The notes under the pieces: model-generated
Told to the model about the DNA's origin: nothing
Database searches by the model: none
What the model saw: the letters and a program-made list of their open reading frames with translations, nothing else
Made by a program: the position numbers and the translations under genes
Part shown: positions 18,299 to 26,777 of the stretch, piece after piece
How positions within the stretch are numbered: the first letter of the stretch is position 1
How the letters are laid out: the number at the start of each line of letters is the position of its first letter
Assembly: GCF_048553715.1 (NCBI RefSeq)
Contig: NZ_JBLZNC010000001.1
Location: forward strand, 310,001 to 374,000
DNA: 64,000 nt
Direction: 5' to 3'
Source of the DNA: Sagittula sp048553715
GTDB taxonomy: Bacteria; Pseudomonadota; Alphaproteobacteria; Rhodobacterales; Rhodobacteraceae

Positions 18299-20971
18299 AT
18301 GGCCAGCCTGAACGACATCCGTTCGACCTTTCTGAACTATTTTGAAAAGCAGGGTCACCAGATCGTGCCGTCGAGCCCGTTGGTGCCGCGCAACGACCCG
18401 ACGCTGATGTTCGTCAACTCCGGTATGGTGCAGTTCAAGAACTGCTTCACCGGCGTCGAAAAGCGCGATTACAACCGCGCGACCACCTCGCAGAAATGCG
18501 TCCGCGCCGGTGGCAAACACAACGATCTCGACAATGTGGGCTACACCGCGCGCCACCACACGTTCTTTGAAATGCTTGGGAATTTCTCCTTCGGCGATTA
18601 TTTCAAGACCGAGGCGATCCCCTACGCCTGGGAAGTGGTGACAAAGGAATTCGGCATCGATCCGACGCGCCTGCTGACCACTGTGTATCACACCGATGAC
18701 AAGGCGTTCGAGATCTGGAAAAAGGTCGGCGTGCCAGAGGACCGGATCATCCGCATCGATACCTCTGACAACTTCTGGCAAATGGGGCCGACCGGTCCTT
18801 GCGGCCCGTGTACCGAGATCTTCTACGATCACGGCGACCACATCTGGGGTGGCCCTCCCGGATCGCCCGAGGAAGATGGCGACCGCTTCATCGAAATCTG
18901 GAACGTCGTTTTCATGCAGAACGAGCAGTTCGAGGACGGCTCGATGAAGGCACTGGACATGCAGTCCATCGACACCGGCATGGGGCTGGAACGCATCGGC
19001 GCGCTGCTGCAGGGCAAACACGACAACTACGACACCGATCTGATGCGCTCGTTGATCGAGGCCTCGGCACATGCGACCTCCGCAGACCCTGACGGCCCCG
19101 GCAAGATGCACCACCGCGTGATCGCCGATCACCTGCGCTCCACGTCGTTCCTGATTGCCGATGGCGTGATGCCGTCCAACGATGGCCGTGGCTACGTGCT
19201 GCGCCGCATCATGCGCCGTGCCATGCGTCATGCGCATTTGCTGGGCGCGCAGGACCCGCTGATGCACAAGCTGGTTCCGGCGCTGGTGCGCCAGATGGGC
19301 GAGGCCTATCCCGAGCTGCAGCAGGGCCAGAAGATGATCGAGGAAACCCTGCTGAACGAGGAAACCCGTTTCAAGCAGACGCTGGATCGCGGCCTGAAAC
19401 TGCTCGACGACGAGTTGGGCACGCTGGACGAGGGCGCCCAGCTTCCCGGCGAGACCGCGTTCAAACTGTATGACACCTTTGGCTTCCCGCTCGACCTGAC
19501 GCAGGATGCGCTGCGCGAGAAGGGCCGCGAGGTGGACACCGACGGCTTTGACGCGGCGATGGCGGAACAAAAGGCGCGTGCCCGCGCGGCGTGGTCCGGT
19601 TCGGGCGAGGCTGCGGATGGCGCGGTCTGGTTCGACATTGCTGAAACCTTTGGGGCGACCGATTTCCTTGGCTACGACACAGAACGTGCCGAGGGGCAGG
19701 TGCTGGCGCTGGTCAAGGACGGCGCGCTGGTCGACAGCTTGGCCGAAGGCGACAGCGGCTGGGTGGTTCTGAACCAGACGCCATTCTACGGCGAAAGCGG
19801 CGGTCAGGTGGGCGACACAGGCATTCTGCGCCGTCTTGAAAACGAACGCGACAGCGCCACCGTCAGCGATACGCAAAGGATGGCCGCAGGCCGCGTGTTC
19901 GCGCATCACGTGACCGTCGACAAAGGCACCTTCGCCAAGGGCGACGCCATGGCGCTGGAGGTTGATCACGCCCGCCGGTCTGCCATTCGGGCCAACCACT
20001 CGGCCACGCACCTGCTGCACGAGGCCCTGCGCGAGGCGCTTGGCGATCACGTGGCACAGCGCGGCTCGCTTAACGCGCCGGACCGTCTGCGCTTTGACTT
20101 CAGCCACACCAAAGCGCTGAGCGCTGAAGAGGTGGCCAAAGTGTCTGCAGATGTGAACGCCTATATCCGGCAGAACACGGCTGTGACCACGCGCATCATG
20201 ACCCCCGATGACGCACGGGCCATCGGCGCGCAGGCACTGTTTGGCGAGAAATATGGCGACGAGGTCCGCGTGGTGTCCATGGGGCACAAGACCGGCTCGG
20301 GCAAGGGCAGCGATGGCCAGACCTATTCGCTGGAGCTGTGCGGCGGTACGCATGTGCGCCAGACCGGCGATATTGGCGCCTTTGTGTGCCTTGGGGATAC
20401 GGCCTCGTCCTCGGGCGTGCGCCGGATCGAGGCGCTGACCGGTCAGGCGGCGCTCGATTATCTCGAGGCACAGGACAAGCTGTTGGCGCAAGTGGCGTCC
20501 GAACTCAAGGCGCAGGCCGCCGATGTCCCCGCCCGCGTGCGCAGCCTGATGGACGATCGCAAGAAGCTGGAAAACGAGGTGGCCACGCTGCGCCGTGAAC
20601 TCGCCATGTCCGGCGGTGGCGGTGCTGGGACCCCAGAGGCCGAAGAGATCAACGGCGTGAAATTCATCGCGCAGGTGGTTTCTGGTGTGACAGGCAAGGA
20701 TCTTCCGCCGCTGATCGATGAGCACAAGTCGCGTCTGGGCTCTGGCGCGGTGCTTCTGATCGCCGACGCCGGTGGCAAGGCGGCTGTGGCTGCCGGTGTC
20801 ACCGATGACCTCAAGGGGACCGTGTCCGCCGTGGATCTGGTGAAGGCGGCGGTGCCGGAACTGGGCGGCAAGGGCGGCGGCGGCCGTCCCGACATGGCAC
20901 AGGGCGGCGGCGCGTCTGTAGACAACGCCGAGGCGGCCATCGCAGCGGCGCGTCAGGTTATCGCGGGTTAA
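18299..20971 (+). CDS. alaS: Alanyl-tRNA synthetase
   Basis: An 890-residue class II synthetase of normal length that attaches alanine to tRNA-Ala. The start MASLNDIRSTFLNYFEKQGH is canonical. Class II core motifs lie in the first 400 residues (FVNSGMVQFKNCFTG, QKCVRAGGKHNDLDNVG, GYVLRRIMRRAMRH). The editing domain carries the zinc/catalytic set H567, H571 (HSATH) and C681, H685 (CGGTH). The C-terminal region ends with the glycine-rich C-Ala domain (GGKGGGGRPDMAQGGG). In-frame codons upstream of 18299 are not AlaRS-like. No regulatory leader was recognised in the 248-base gap before it. Confidence 0.97.
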   Translation: MASLNDIRSTFLNYFEKQGHQIVPSSPLVPRNDPTLMFVNSGMVQFKNCFTGVEKRDYNRATTSQKCVRAGGKHNDLDNVGYTARHHTFFEMLGNFSFGDYFKTEAIPYAWEVVTKEFGIDPTRLLTTVYHTDDKAFEIWKKVGVPEDRIIRIDTSDNFWQMGPTGPCGPCTEIFYDHGDHIWGGPPGSPEEDGDRFIEIWNVVFMQNEQFEDGSMKALDMQSIDTGMGLERIGALLQGKHDNYDTDLMRSLIEASAHATSADPDGPGKMHHRVIADHLRSTSFLIADGVMPSNDGRGYVLRRIMRRAMRHAHLLGAQDPLMHKLVPALVRQMGEAYPELQQGQKMIEETLLNEETRFKQTLDRGLKLLDDELGTLDEGAQLPGETAFKLYDTFGFPLDLTQDALREKGREVDTDGFDAAMAEQKARARAAWSGSGEAADGAVWFDIAETFGATDFLGYDTERAEGQVLALVKDGALVDSLAEGDSGWVVLNQTPFYGESGGQVGDTGILRRLENERDSATVSDTQRMAAGRVFAHHVTVDKGTFAKGDAMALEVDHARRSAIRANHSATHLLHEALREALGDHVAQRGSLNAPDRLRFDFSHTKALSAEEVAKVSADVNAYIRQNTAVTTRIMTPDDARAIGAQALFGEKYGDEVRVVSMGHKTGSGKGSDGQTYSLELCGGTHVRQTGDIGAFVCLGDTASSSGVRRIEALTGQAALDYLEAQDKLLAQVASELKAQAADVPARVRSLMDDRKKLENEVATLRRELAMSGGGGAGTPEAEEINGVKFIAQVVSGVTGKDLPPLIDEHKSRLGSGAVLLIADAGGKAAVAAGVTDDLKGTVSAVDLVKAAVPELGGKGGGGRPDMAQGGGASVDNAEAAIAAARQVIAG

Positions 20972-21028
20972 GCGGGCAGGGGCGGCGGCCGCCCCTTGAC
21001 CGATCCCGTGCAACACCGCACAAAGAAC

Positions 21029-21052
21029 GCTCCGGACCGGTTGGTCCGGAGC
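21029..21052 (+). terminator. 10-bp perfect hairpin between alaS and the DUF1330 gene
   Basis: GCTCCGGACC (21029-21038) pairs perfectly with GGTCCGGAGC (21043-21052) around GGTT. No T-run follows, and it lies only 20 bases before the next ATG. It is a candidate alaS terminator or a structured leader of the small gene. Confidence 0.55.
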
Positions 21053-21072
21053 CATACCAAAGGAAGACACCC

Positions 21073-21360
21073 ATGCCCGCGCTCTGGATCGCTCATGTCA
21101 CCGTCACGGATGAAGAGGCCTACGGCAAATATGCGGCCCTTGCCGGTCCGGCCATTGCGGCCCATGGCGGCAAATTCGTCGCGCGCGGTGGACGTTACGT
21201 CCAGCTTGAAGGCAAAGACAGGGCGCGTAATGTGGTGGCACGGTTTCCATCGGTGGAGGCAGCCGTAGACTGCTACCACTCCGATGCCTACCAGGAGGCG
21301 CTCAGCCATGCCCGCAACGCGTCAGAGCGGGAACTGATGGTGGTCGAAACCACCGAATAG
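21073..21360 (+). CDS. DUF1330 family protein
   Basis: A 95-residue protein with the whole DUF1330 (dimeric alpha-beta barrel) pattern: ALWIAHVTVTDEEAYGKYAALAGPAIAAHGG at the start, FVARGGRYVQLEG in the middle, and the helix-turn YHSDAYQEALSHAR near the end. An AAAGGAAGA site precedes the ATG. Biochemical role unknown; family members are small cytoplasmic proteins of the ferredoxin-like barrel class. Confidence 0.85.
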   Translation: MPALWIAHVTVTDEEAYGKYAALAGPAIAAHGGKFVARGGRYVQLEGKDRARNVVARFPSVEAAVDCYHSDAYQEALSHARNASERELMVVETTE

Positions 21361-21781
21361 GTCGCAATTCCTCTGCGATCTGACGCATACGGCAGATTTA
21401 CCTGCCACCTTTTTAGGTTCGGCGCATTTCAACGCGCCACGCATTTACCCATTTCAACAGTTTCTTTGCCATCGGCGGTTTTGTGCTGCGGTGCCCGTAT
21501 TCGGGTGCCTCTGATTCGCATGCGTGGACCAATTTTCCCGACTTATCCCCAGTCAATTCCCGAATATGAGGGCTGTTTCCCGCAACATAGAGCGAACTTA
21601 ACCCGCCAAGCGCCCGACTTTGCTGCGAAATCATGGCTTACAAGTCACATTTTACCGGTTTGCCCCCCGATTCCCGCCGGATCGGCGGTTTTTCTCCCAG
21701 CAAGTCAGGAATTCCTGTCGCCTCACCGAAGAATGTTTGGCTAAGGTTCTCGCACCTACAATTTTTCTTGGGAGAAAGATC
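21361..21781. other. 421-bp gene-free region, long leader of the secreted protein gene
   Basis: I see no coding region here. The stretch is less GC-rich than neighbours and ends in GGGAGAAAGATC, the ribosome site of the gene at 21782. It presumably carries that gene's promoter and a long 5' leader. No riboswitch class was recognised. Confidence 0.5.
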
Positions 21782-22051
21782 ATGAAAAAGGTATTCGCAA
21801 GCGCAGCAGTTCTGGCGGCTTTGGCTGCCCCGGCATTCGCATGGGAAGGTCAGGTTGTGGCCTGCTACGACAAAGTCTGGGTTCCGGCCAAGTACAGCAC
21901 CTCCAAAACGCTGATCATGGCGGCCCACACTGAATGGGAGCACAACGCTCTGGGCCAGATGGTCAAGATGCACTACCCGGCTGTGTACAAAGAAAACAAG
22001 CACATGAAAGCCCCCGGCCACTACGTCGCTGTAAAGGCACCGTGCAAGTAA
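21782..22051 (+). CDS. Small secreted two-cysteine protein, first of two tandem paralogs
   Basis: An 89-residue protein with a clear signal peptide (MKKVFASAAVLAALAAPAFA, cut before WEG). The mature 69-residue part is rich in aromatic, Lys and His residues and has exactly two cysteines, one near each end (residues 28 and 88), which could form a disulfide. Motifs are VPAKYSTSK and MHYPAVYKE. A terminator follows. The next gene encodes a paralog that aligns without gaps over the 61 residues between and including the cysteines, with 22 identities by my count. Function unknown; location periplasmic or extracellular. Confidence 0.85.
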   Translation: MKKVFASAAVLAALAAPAFAWEGQVVACYDKVWVPAKYSTSKTLIMAAHTEWEHNALGQMVKMHYPAVYKENKHMKAPGHYVAVKAPCK

Positions 22052-22080
22052 TCTGGCGTTAACCGACGCTAAAAAAACGA

Positions 22081-22114
22081 AGGGCGCGAGGACTGCCACC
22101 TCGCGCCCTTTTTG
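22081..22114 (+). terminator. Rho-independent terminator
   Basis: AGGGCGCGAGG (22081-22091) pairs perfectly with CCTCGCGCCCT (22099-22109) and is followed by TTTT. It ends transcription of the secreted-protein gene 30 bases upstream. Confidence 0.93.
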
Positions 22115-22223
22115 CAATCTGTGCCCGACAGGCCGCATCTTCAATCGCCGCAATCGGTGGATAACTTGCCAAACCACCGAAAATGTTGAAATCTCCCTGC
22201 GGATTACGAAATGGAAAACATCG

Positions 22224-22595
22224 ATGCGCTGGATCGCTACAGTATGTTGTATGGCTCTGCTCGCGCCCGCCGCGCAGGCACAGCCCGAAGGCGATCCCGC
22301 GCCGCAGTGCTTCCGCAAACATCACGTGCCCGCCGTCTACGAGCGCAGCAAACGCCTGCTGCGCAAAGCGCGCCTGGTCCACGATGAAACCGCCTCCGGT
22401 CAAATCGCCATGACCCATTTCCCCGCGATATATATCGAGAAAAAGACCCTCATCAGCCCCGCCCATGTGGTTCTGAAGCAGGTCCGCTGCACAAAGGCGA
22501 TCATACGCAAGGCGGACCGACTTCCTGCAGAGGAATGCCTGGCCACCAAAGGCTGCACGGAAATAGATCCCGCCAATCCCCTGACCATAAACTGA
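22224..22595 (+). CDS. Small secreted protein, paralog of the preceding gene with C-terminal extension
   Basis: A 123-residue protein. The signal peptide MRWIATVCCMALLAPAAQA is cut before QPE. The core from C29 to C89 is collinear with residues 28-88 of the preceding protein: VPAVYERSK against VPAKYSTSK, GQ, H-[YF]-P-A-[IV]-Y, and both boundary cysteines. An added tail of about 34 residues carries two more cysteines (AEECLATKGC). The ATG at 22224 gives the signal peptide; its ribosome site is weak. It is separated from its paralog by a terminator, so it has its own promoter. The function is not known. Confidence 0.75.
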   Translation: MRWIATVCCMALLAPAAQAQPEGDPAPQCFRKHHVPAVYERSKRLLRKARLVHDETASGQIAMTHFPAIYIEKKTLISPAHVVLKQVRCTKAIIRKADRLPAEECLATKGCTEIDPANPLTIN

Positions 22596-22598
22596 AAA

Positions 22599-22630
22599 CG
22601 GCGCCTCCGATCGGGGCGCCGCTTTGCTTT
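22599..22630 (+). terminator. Hairpin terminator after the second paralog
   Basis: CGGCGCC (22599-22605) pairs with GGCGCCG (22615-22621), followed by CTTTGCTTTTT. It sits four bases after the stop codon. Confidence 0.75.
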
Positions 22631-22680
22631 TTCTTGGCTCAAATACCTTGGGGGTGCGGGGGTGAAACCCCCGCGACCAT
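22627..22680 (-). repeat. 3'-terminal repeat element, copy 1 (downstream of typA)
   Basis: Read on the minus strand directly after the typA stop, this is a GCGGGGG/CCCCCGC hairpin followed by CCCC, AAGGTATTTGAG and GCCAAGAAAAAG. The last 27 bases match copy 2 at 37861-37887 at 25 of 27 positions. The hairpin part differs between copies. It may act as terminator or mRNA 3' end protection. Confidence 0.7.
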
Positions 22681-22682
22681 AA

Positions 22683-24500
22683 TCAAGCGGAGCGCGCCTG
22701 ACGTTTGCGCTCATGCGGATCAAGATACTTCTTGCGCAGACGGATCGCGTTGGGCGTCACTTCCACCAGTTCGTCGTCGTTGATGTAGGCAATGGCCTCT
22801 TCCAGCGACAGGGTGACAGGCGTGGTCAGGCGCACGGCTTCGTCGGTGCCGGAAGCCCGCACGTTGGTCAGCTTCTTGCCTTTCAGCGGGTTCACTTCCA
22901 GATCGTTTTCGCGCGAATGCTCGCCAATGATCATGCCGGTGTAGACGGGGGCCTGCGCGCCGATCATCATCTTGCCGCGATCTTCAAGGTTCCACAGGGC
23001 AAAGGCCACGGCCTCACCGTTTTCCATGGAAATCAGCACGCCCGCACGACGGCCGGGGATCGGGCCTTTGTGCGGGGTCCAGCCGTGGAACACACGGTTC
23101 AGAACGCCTGTGCCGCGGGTGTCGGTCAGGAATTCCCCGTGGTAGCCGATCAGACCGCGCGAGGGCACATGTGCGATGATGCGGGTCTTGCCTGCGCCTG
23201 CGGGGCGCATTTCCACCAGCTCGCCTTTGCGCGGGCCGGTCAGCTTTTCGATCACGGCGCCGGTGTATTCGTCATCAACGTCGATGGTGGCTTCTTCGAC
23301 GGGCTCCATACGGACACCGTCTTCTTCCTTCATGATCACCTGCGGGCGCGAGATCGACAGCTCAAAGCCTTCGCGGCGCATGTTCTCAATCAGAACGCCC
23401 ATCTGCAGTTCGCCACGGCCCGACACTTCAAAGGCTTCGCCACCGGGGGTGTCCGCGATGCGGATCGCCACGTTGGTCTCGGCTTCTTTGTACAGGCGGT
23501 TGCGGATCACGCGGGACTGCACGTGCTTGCCATCTCGGCCCGCCAGCGGGCTGTCGTTGATGCCAAAGGTCACGGTGATGGTGGGCGGATCGATGGGCTG
23601 CGCTTCCAGCGGCTCTTCGACGGCGAGCGCACAGATGGTGTCGGCCACGGTCGTCTTTGTCATACCGGCCAGCGAGACGATATCGCCAGCTTCGGCTTCA
23701 TCGATGTCCTGTTGCTGCAGACCACGGAAGGCCTGGATCTTGGTGACGCGGAATTGTTCGATCTTTTGACCGATGCGCGAAATCGCCTGCACCGTCTGGC
23801 CCACTTTGCAGCGACCCGATTCCACACGGCCTGTCAGCATGCGGCCCACAAACGGGTCCGATCCCAGTGTCACCGCCAGCATGCGGAAATCGTCGTCGCG
23901 CTTTTTGACCTGTTTGGGTTCCGGCACGTGATTGACGATCAGGTTGAACAGCGCGTCGAGGTTTTCGCGCTTGCCGTCCAGTTCTGCATCACACCAGCCC
24001 GAGCGGCCCGAGGCGTAGAGGTGCGGGAAGTCCAGCTGGTCTTCGTCCGCGTCGAGGTTCGAGAACAGATCAAACACCTCGTCGAGCGCGCGATCGGGCT
24101 CGGCGTCGGGTTTGTCGACCTTGTTGAGCACCACAATGGGGCGCAGGCCAAGGGCAAGGGCCTTTGAGGTCACGAATTTTGTCTGCGGCATCGGGCCTTC
24201 GGCGGCGTCCACCAGCAGCACAACCCCGTCGACCATCGACAAGATGCGTTCTACCTCGGCGCCAAAGTCGGCGTGGCCGGGCGTATCAACGATGTTGATC
24301 CGCGTGCCTTTCCATTCGACCGACGTCGCTTTGGCAAGGATGGTGATCCCGCGCTCGCGTTCCAGATCGTTGCTGTCCATCGCCCGTTCGGCGACGGCTT
24401 GGTTGGCGCGAAACGCGCCCGATTGCTTGAGCAGTTCGTCAACGAGGGTGGTTTTCCCGTGGTCGACGTGCGCGATGATCGCGACGTTGCGCAATTCCAT
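22683..24500 (-). CDS. typA: Translational GTPase TypA/BipA
   Basis: A 605-residue ribosome-associated GTPase of the EF-G-like family involved in stress adaptation and large-subunit biogenesis. G motifs are G1 AHVDHGKTTL (9-18), G3 DTPGHADFG, and G4 NKVDKPDAEP near 130. The order of domains II, III and V and the TypA-specific C-terminus (RASGTDEAVRLTTPVTLSLEEAIAYI and on) are intact. The ATG at 24500 gives the canonical start MELRNVAIIAHVDHG. The 33 in-frame codons upstream are not conserved-looking. Confidence 0.96.
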   Translation of the reverse strand: MELRNVAIIAHVDHGKTTLVDELLKQSGAFRANQAVAERAMDSNDLERERGITILAKATSVEWKGTRINIVDTPGHADFGAEVERILSMVDGVVLLVDAAEGPMPQTKFVTSKALALGLRPIVVLNKVDKPDAEPDRALDEVFDLFSNLDADEDQLDFPHLYASGRSGWCDAELDGKRENLDALFNLIVNHVPEPKQVKKRDDDFRMLAVTLGSDPFVGRMLTGRVESGRCKVGQTVQAISRIGQKIEQFRVTKIQAFRGLQQQDIDEAEAGDIVSLAGMTKTTVADTICALAVEEPLEAQPIDPPTITVTFGINDSPLAGRDGKHVQSRVIRNRLYKEAETNVAIRIADTPGGEAFEVSGRGELQMGVLIENMRREGFELSISRPQVIMKEEDGVRMEPVEEATIDVDDEYTGAVIEKLTGPRKGELVEMRPAGAGKTRIIAHVPSRGLIGYHGEFLTDTRGTGVLNRVFHGWTPHKGPIPGRRAGVLISMENGEAVAFALWNLEDRGKMMIGAQAPVYTGMIIGEHSRENDLEVNPLKGKKLTNVRASGTDEAVRLTTPVTLSLEEAIAYINDDELVEVTPNAIRLRKKYLDPHERKRQARSA

Positions 24501-24829
24501 GTCTGTGTTCCTTTGTCCGGATTGCGCTCCGCGTAGCGCCAAAGGGGCCAAAAGGCCAGTGGCAAACGGTCGCAAATCGCGCTGTTGTCGAATTGTCACG
24601 ATATGATGCAGTCGCAGAATTTAATGAAACCGGCATGTTTATGCTGAAATCCATGCGGTCTTCGGCTGAGCTTAGCCGGTGACGCAGGGGAAAGCATATT
24701 TCGCGGAACAAAAACCGGGGGCAGGACCGTTGTAACCCCACGATCGGATGCCACATCAGGCACCGATACGCCCGACAGTCCAGACGCGGACACGGAAACC
24801 TCGGGTGTAGACAGTGAAAGGAAAGATAA
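24501..24829. other. 329-bp divergent promoter region between typA and the barrel gene
   Basis: No gene seen. Promoters for typA (leftward) and the outer-membrane gene (rightward) must lie here. A GAAAGGAAAGATAA ribosome site precedes the barrel gene. No repeat or riboswitch was recognised. Confidence 0.5.
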
Positions 24830-25423
24830 ATGAAAACGCGTATGTTTGGCCTCACCGCCGCATTTGCCACCCTCGCAACCTCCACCGCCGTATTTGCCGG
24901 CAACGCAGATGTGGCTGTTGTCGAGCCCGCTCCCGCAGCTCCGGTTGTGGTCGAGCCCGTGGCACCGGTCGGCAACTGGACCGGCGCATACGGTGGTCTG
25001 AGCTTCGGCGGCCTGCAGGCGGAAACCGATGACGAAGAAGAAAGCGCTGCCACCTACGGCGTCTTCGGCGGTTACGACTACCAGTTCCAGAACGGCCTGA
25101 TCATGGGTGCCGAAGTCGAATACTCCGGCAACGATGACCTGAGCGTCGGTGACGTGGACATCGACAACCTCGCACGCTTCAAAGTGCGCGGCGGTTACGA
25201 CCTCGGCAACACCATGCTTTATGCAACCGCAGGTGTGTCGCAGATCGACACCAACTTCGGTTCCGAATCCACCGCAGTGGGCGGCATCGGTGCGGAATAC
25301 CGTGTGACCGAGCAGTTCGGCATCGGTGCCGAATATCTCTACGAATCCTTCGACGATGTGGGCGACAGCTCCATCGATCTGGAAAACAACAGCCTGTCCC
25401 TGCGCGGCACATACCGCTTCTGA
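24830..25423 (+). CDS. Outer-membrane beta-barrel protein (porin-like, Omp_b-brl type)
   Basis: A 197-residue protein with a signal peptide (cut near VFA-GNA), then a short Pro/Ala/Val linker (EPAPAAPVVVEPVAP). An eight-stranded barrel follows, with alternating hydrophobic and glycine/aromatic strands (WTGAYGGLSFGG, YGVFGGYDYQF, LARFKVRGGYDL, SLSLRGTYRF). It ends in Phe, the outer-membrane insertion signal. The size and start match the small OmpA/Omp25-like barrels common in alphaproteobacteria. Its role is structural or protective. A GATC-rich dyad (25436-25456) follows the stop. Confidence 0.85.
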   Translation: MKTRMFGLTAAFATLATSTAVFAGNADVAVVEPAPAAPVVVEPVAPVGNWTGAYGGLSFGGLQAETDDEEESAATYGVFGGYDYQFQNGLIMGAEVEYSGNDDLSVGDVDIDNLARFKVRGGYDLGNTMLYATAGVSQIDTNFGSESTAVGGIGAEYRVTEQFGIGAEYLYESFDDVGDSSIDLENNSLSLRGTYRF

Positions 25424-25435
25424 TAAGCTTGAGAT

Positions 25436-25456
25436 AGATCGATCAGGGATCGATCT
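25436..25456. repeat. 9-bp inverted repeat AGATCGATC-AGG-GATCGATCT
   Basis: A perfect dyad 12 bases after the barrel stop codon, with no T-run. It is built from overlapping GATC sites. It could be an mRNA 3' hairpin. Confidence 0.5.
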
Positions 25457-25510
25457 GATGGTGTGGCTCCGGCGCGCGATGCGCGTCGGGGCCATTTCCG
25501 TTTCTAGGGG

Positions 25511-25840
25511 TCAGTGCGTTGCGCTGTTGGAGAACAGGTTGATCACGGCAATGCCCGCGATGATCAGCGCCATGCCAGCAACCGCCGCCAAATCCAGTTT
25601 CTGCCCGAACACCAGACGCCCGATGACCGAGATCAGCACAATCCCAAGCCCCGACCACATGGCGTAGGCGATCCCCACCGGCATGACCCGCAGCACCCAA
25701 GCCAGCAGATAGAACGCGGCCCCATAAGCCACGACCACGATCACCGACGGGATCGGTCGCGTGAACTGCTGACTGGCCTGCAGCGCCGTGGTGCCGATGG
25801 TTTCCGCCAGTACAGCCAATGCGAGAATAAGATAGGGCAA
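25511..25840 (-). CDS. SMR family multidrug efflux transporter (EmrE/Qac-like)
   Basis: A 109-residue inner-membrane protein with four hydrophobic helices, the full length for small multidrug resistance transporters. The essential membrane glutamate is E13 in LAVLAETIGTTALQ. The A-E-x3-T pattern fits the EmrE/Qac drug-exporter subgroup better than the guanidinium-exporting SugE/Gdx subgroup. Conserved GIAYAMWSGLGIVLI is in the third helix. It functions as a dimer exchanging cations for protons. It is a lone gene, convergent with the barrel gene. Confidence 0.9.
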   Translation of the reverse strand: MPYLILALAVLAETIGTTALQASQQFTRPIPSVIVVVAYGAAFYLLAWVLRVMPVGIAYAMWSGLGIVLISVIGRLVFGQKLDLAAVAGMALIIAGIAVINLFSNSATH

Positions 25841-25991
25841 GGGACGCCTCCGTTTATGTCCTCTCCGGTCTGGACGCGCGTTACCTATCGGTCAAGCCTT
25901 AAGACCCATGCCTGACGTCTTGCACGGTTTTCCCGCAGGAAATCCGCACTAGGTGAATAATTTCAATGCGTTGGAAACAGGAGCAGCAGGC

Positions 25992-26777
25992 ATGATAGCG
26001 CTGGTGGGCGTCGTTCTTTTGGGCTTTGTCGCGGTCGATATTATCCTGTCCTCGCTCGGGGCGGGGGCAAAGGGTCCGCTGGCCCCGCGCGTGGCGCAGA
26101 GTGTCTTTGCCGTCACAAAGCTGTTGCCGGACCGTCCGGTGGTGCACCGGATCTGTGGACCGGCGGTTATGGTCGGCGTCGGGGGCGTCTGGGTGGTGGC
26201 CATGTGCGCCAGCTGGACCATGATCCTGATGGCCGATGACAGCGCCGTGCTGCAGCAAAGCGACCAAAGCCCCGCAAGCCTTGCAGGGCGGGCGATTTTT
26301 GCGGGGCATTTGCTGTCGACACTGGGGGGTGGGCAGCACCAAACGGGGTCCGAGCTTTGGGGCGCTGTGGCCACGATGATCGGTGTTTCCGGCATGGTGG
26401 TGCTGACGCTGTCGGTCAGTTTTGTCTACTCGACCACGCAGGCGGTCTCGACCGGGCGGGCGATCCTTGCGCTGGCGGATACGCACGGGCCTGGATCGGG
26501 GCATTTTGATACGGTGCTGTTGCCGCAGATCGCGACCCTTGTGGCGCAGGTCAAGGCGATCCCCTTCAGCCTGTATTTCAGCACCGTGCGGCCAGAGCGG
26601 CGGCTGCCAGAGGCATTGGCTCGCCTGCACGGTGACACTCGCCTGACGCAGGACCAGCAGGTCCGGCTGGAGGTGCTGCTGTCAGAGATGCCGGGGTTGG
26701 AGGGGCTGAGCGGCAATGCCTTTGAGGCGGCGTTTGACGATTGGGTGCGCCGCTACACGCTGACGCCTGTGTCGTAG
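25992..26777 (+). CDS. Membrane protein resembling a two-helix ion channel
   Basis: A 261-residue protein with an N-terminal helix (MIALVGVVLLGFVAVDIILSSL), a second helix (VGVGGVWVVAMCASWTMILM), and then a re-entrant-like segment with GHLLSTLGGGQHQTG. A last helix (ATMIGVSGMVVLTLSVSFVYS) leads to a soluble C-terminal domain of about 120 residues. This order resembles two-transmembrane potassium-channel-type proteins, but a canonical TVGYG filter is absent (STLGGG instead), so channel function is not shown. ATG 25992 is preferred over a GTG at 25953 because CAGGAG precedes it. Its end overlaps the convergent sulfotransferase by 25 bases. Confidence 0.6.
   Translation: MIALVGVVLLGFVAVDIILSSLGAGAKGPLAPRVAQSVFAVTKLLPDRPVVHRICGPAVMVGVGGVWVVAMCASWTMILMADDSAVLQQSDQSPASLAGRAIFAGHLLSTLGGGQHQTGSELWGAVATMIGVSGMVVLTLSVSFVYSTTQAVSTGRAILALADTHGPGSGHFDTVLLPQIATLVAQVKAIPFSLYFSTVRPERRLPEALARLHGDTRLTQDQQVRLEVLLSEMPGLEGLSGNAFEAAFDDWVRRYTLTPVS

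Noticed and set aside
18278..21070. 930-codon minus-strand frame opposite alaS
   Set aside because: Shadow of alaS, which has all class II and editing motifs; the antisense translation has no recognisable domain.
22713..24167. 484-codon plus-strand frame opposite typA
   Set aside because: Antisense shadow of a complete TypA.
25511..25840. SMR transporter as a guanidinium exporter linked to the riboswitch operon
   Set aside because: Its A-E-x3-T first helix fits EmrE/Qac rather than SugE/Gdx, it is 16 kb away, and I see no ykkC-like blocks upstream of it.
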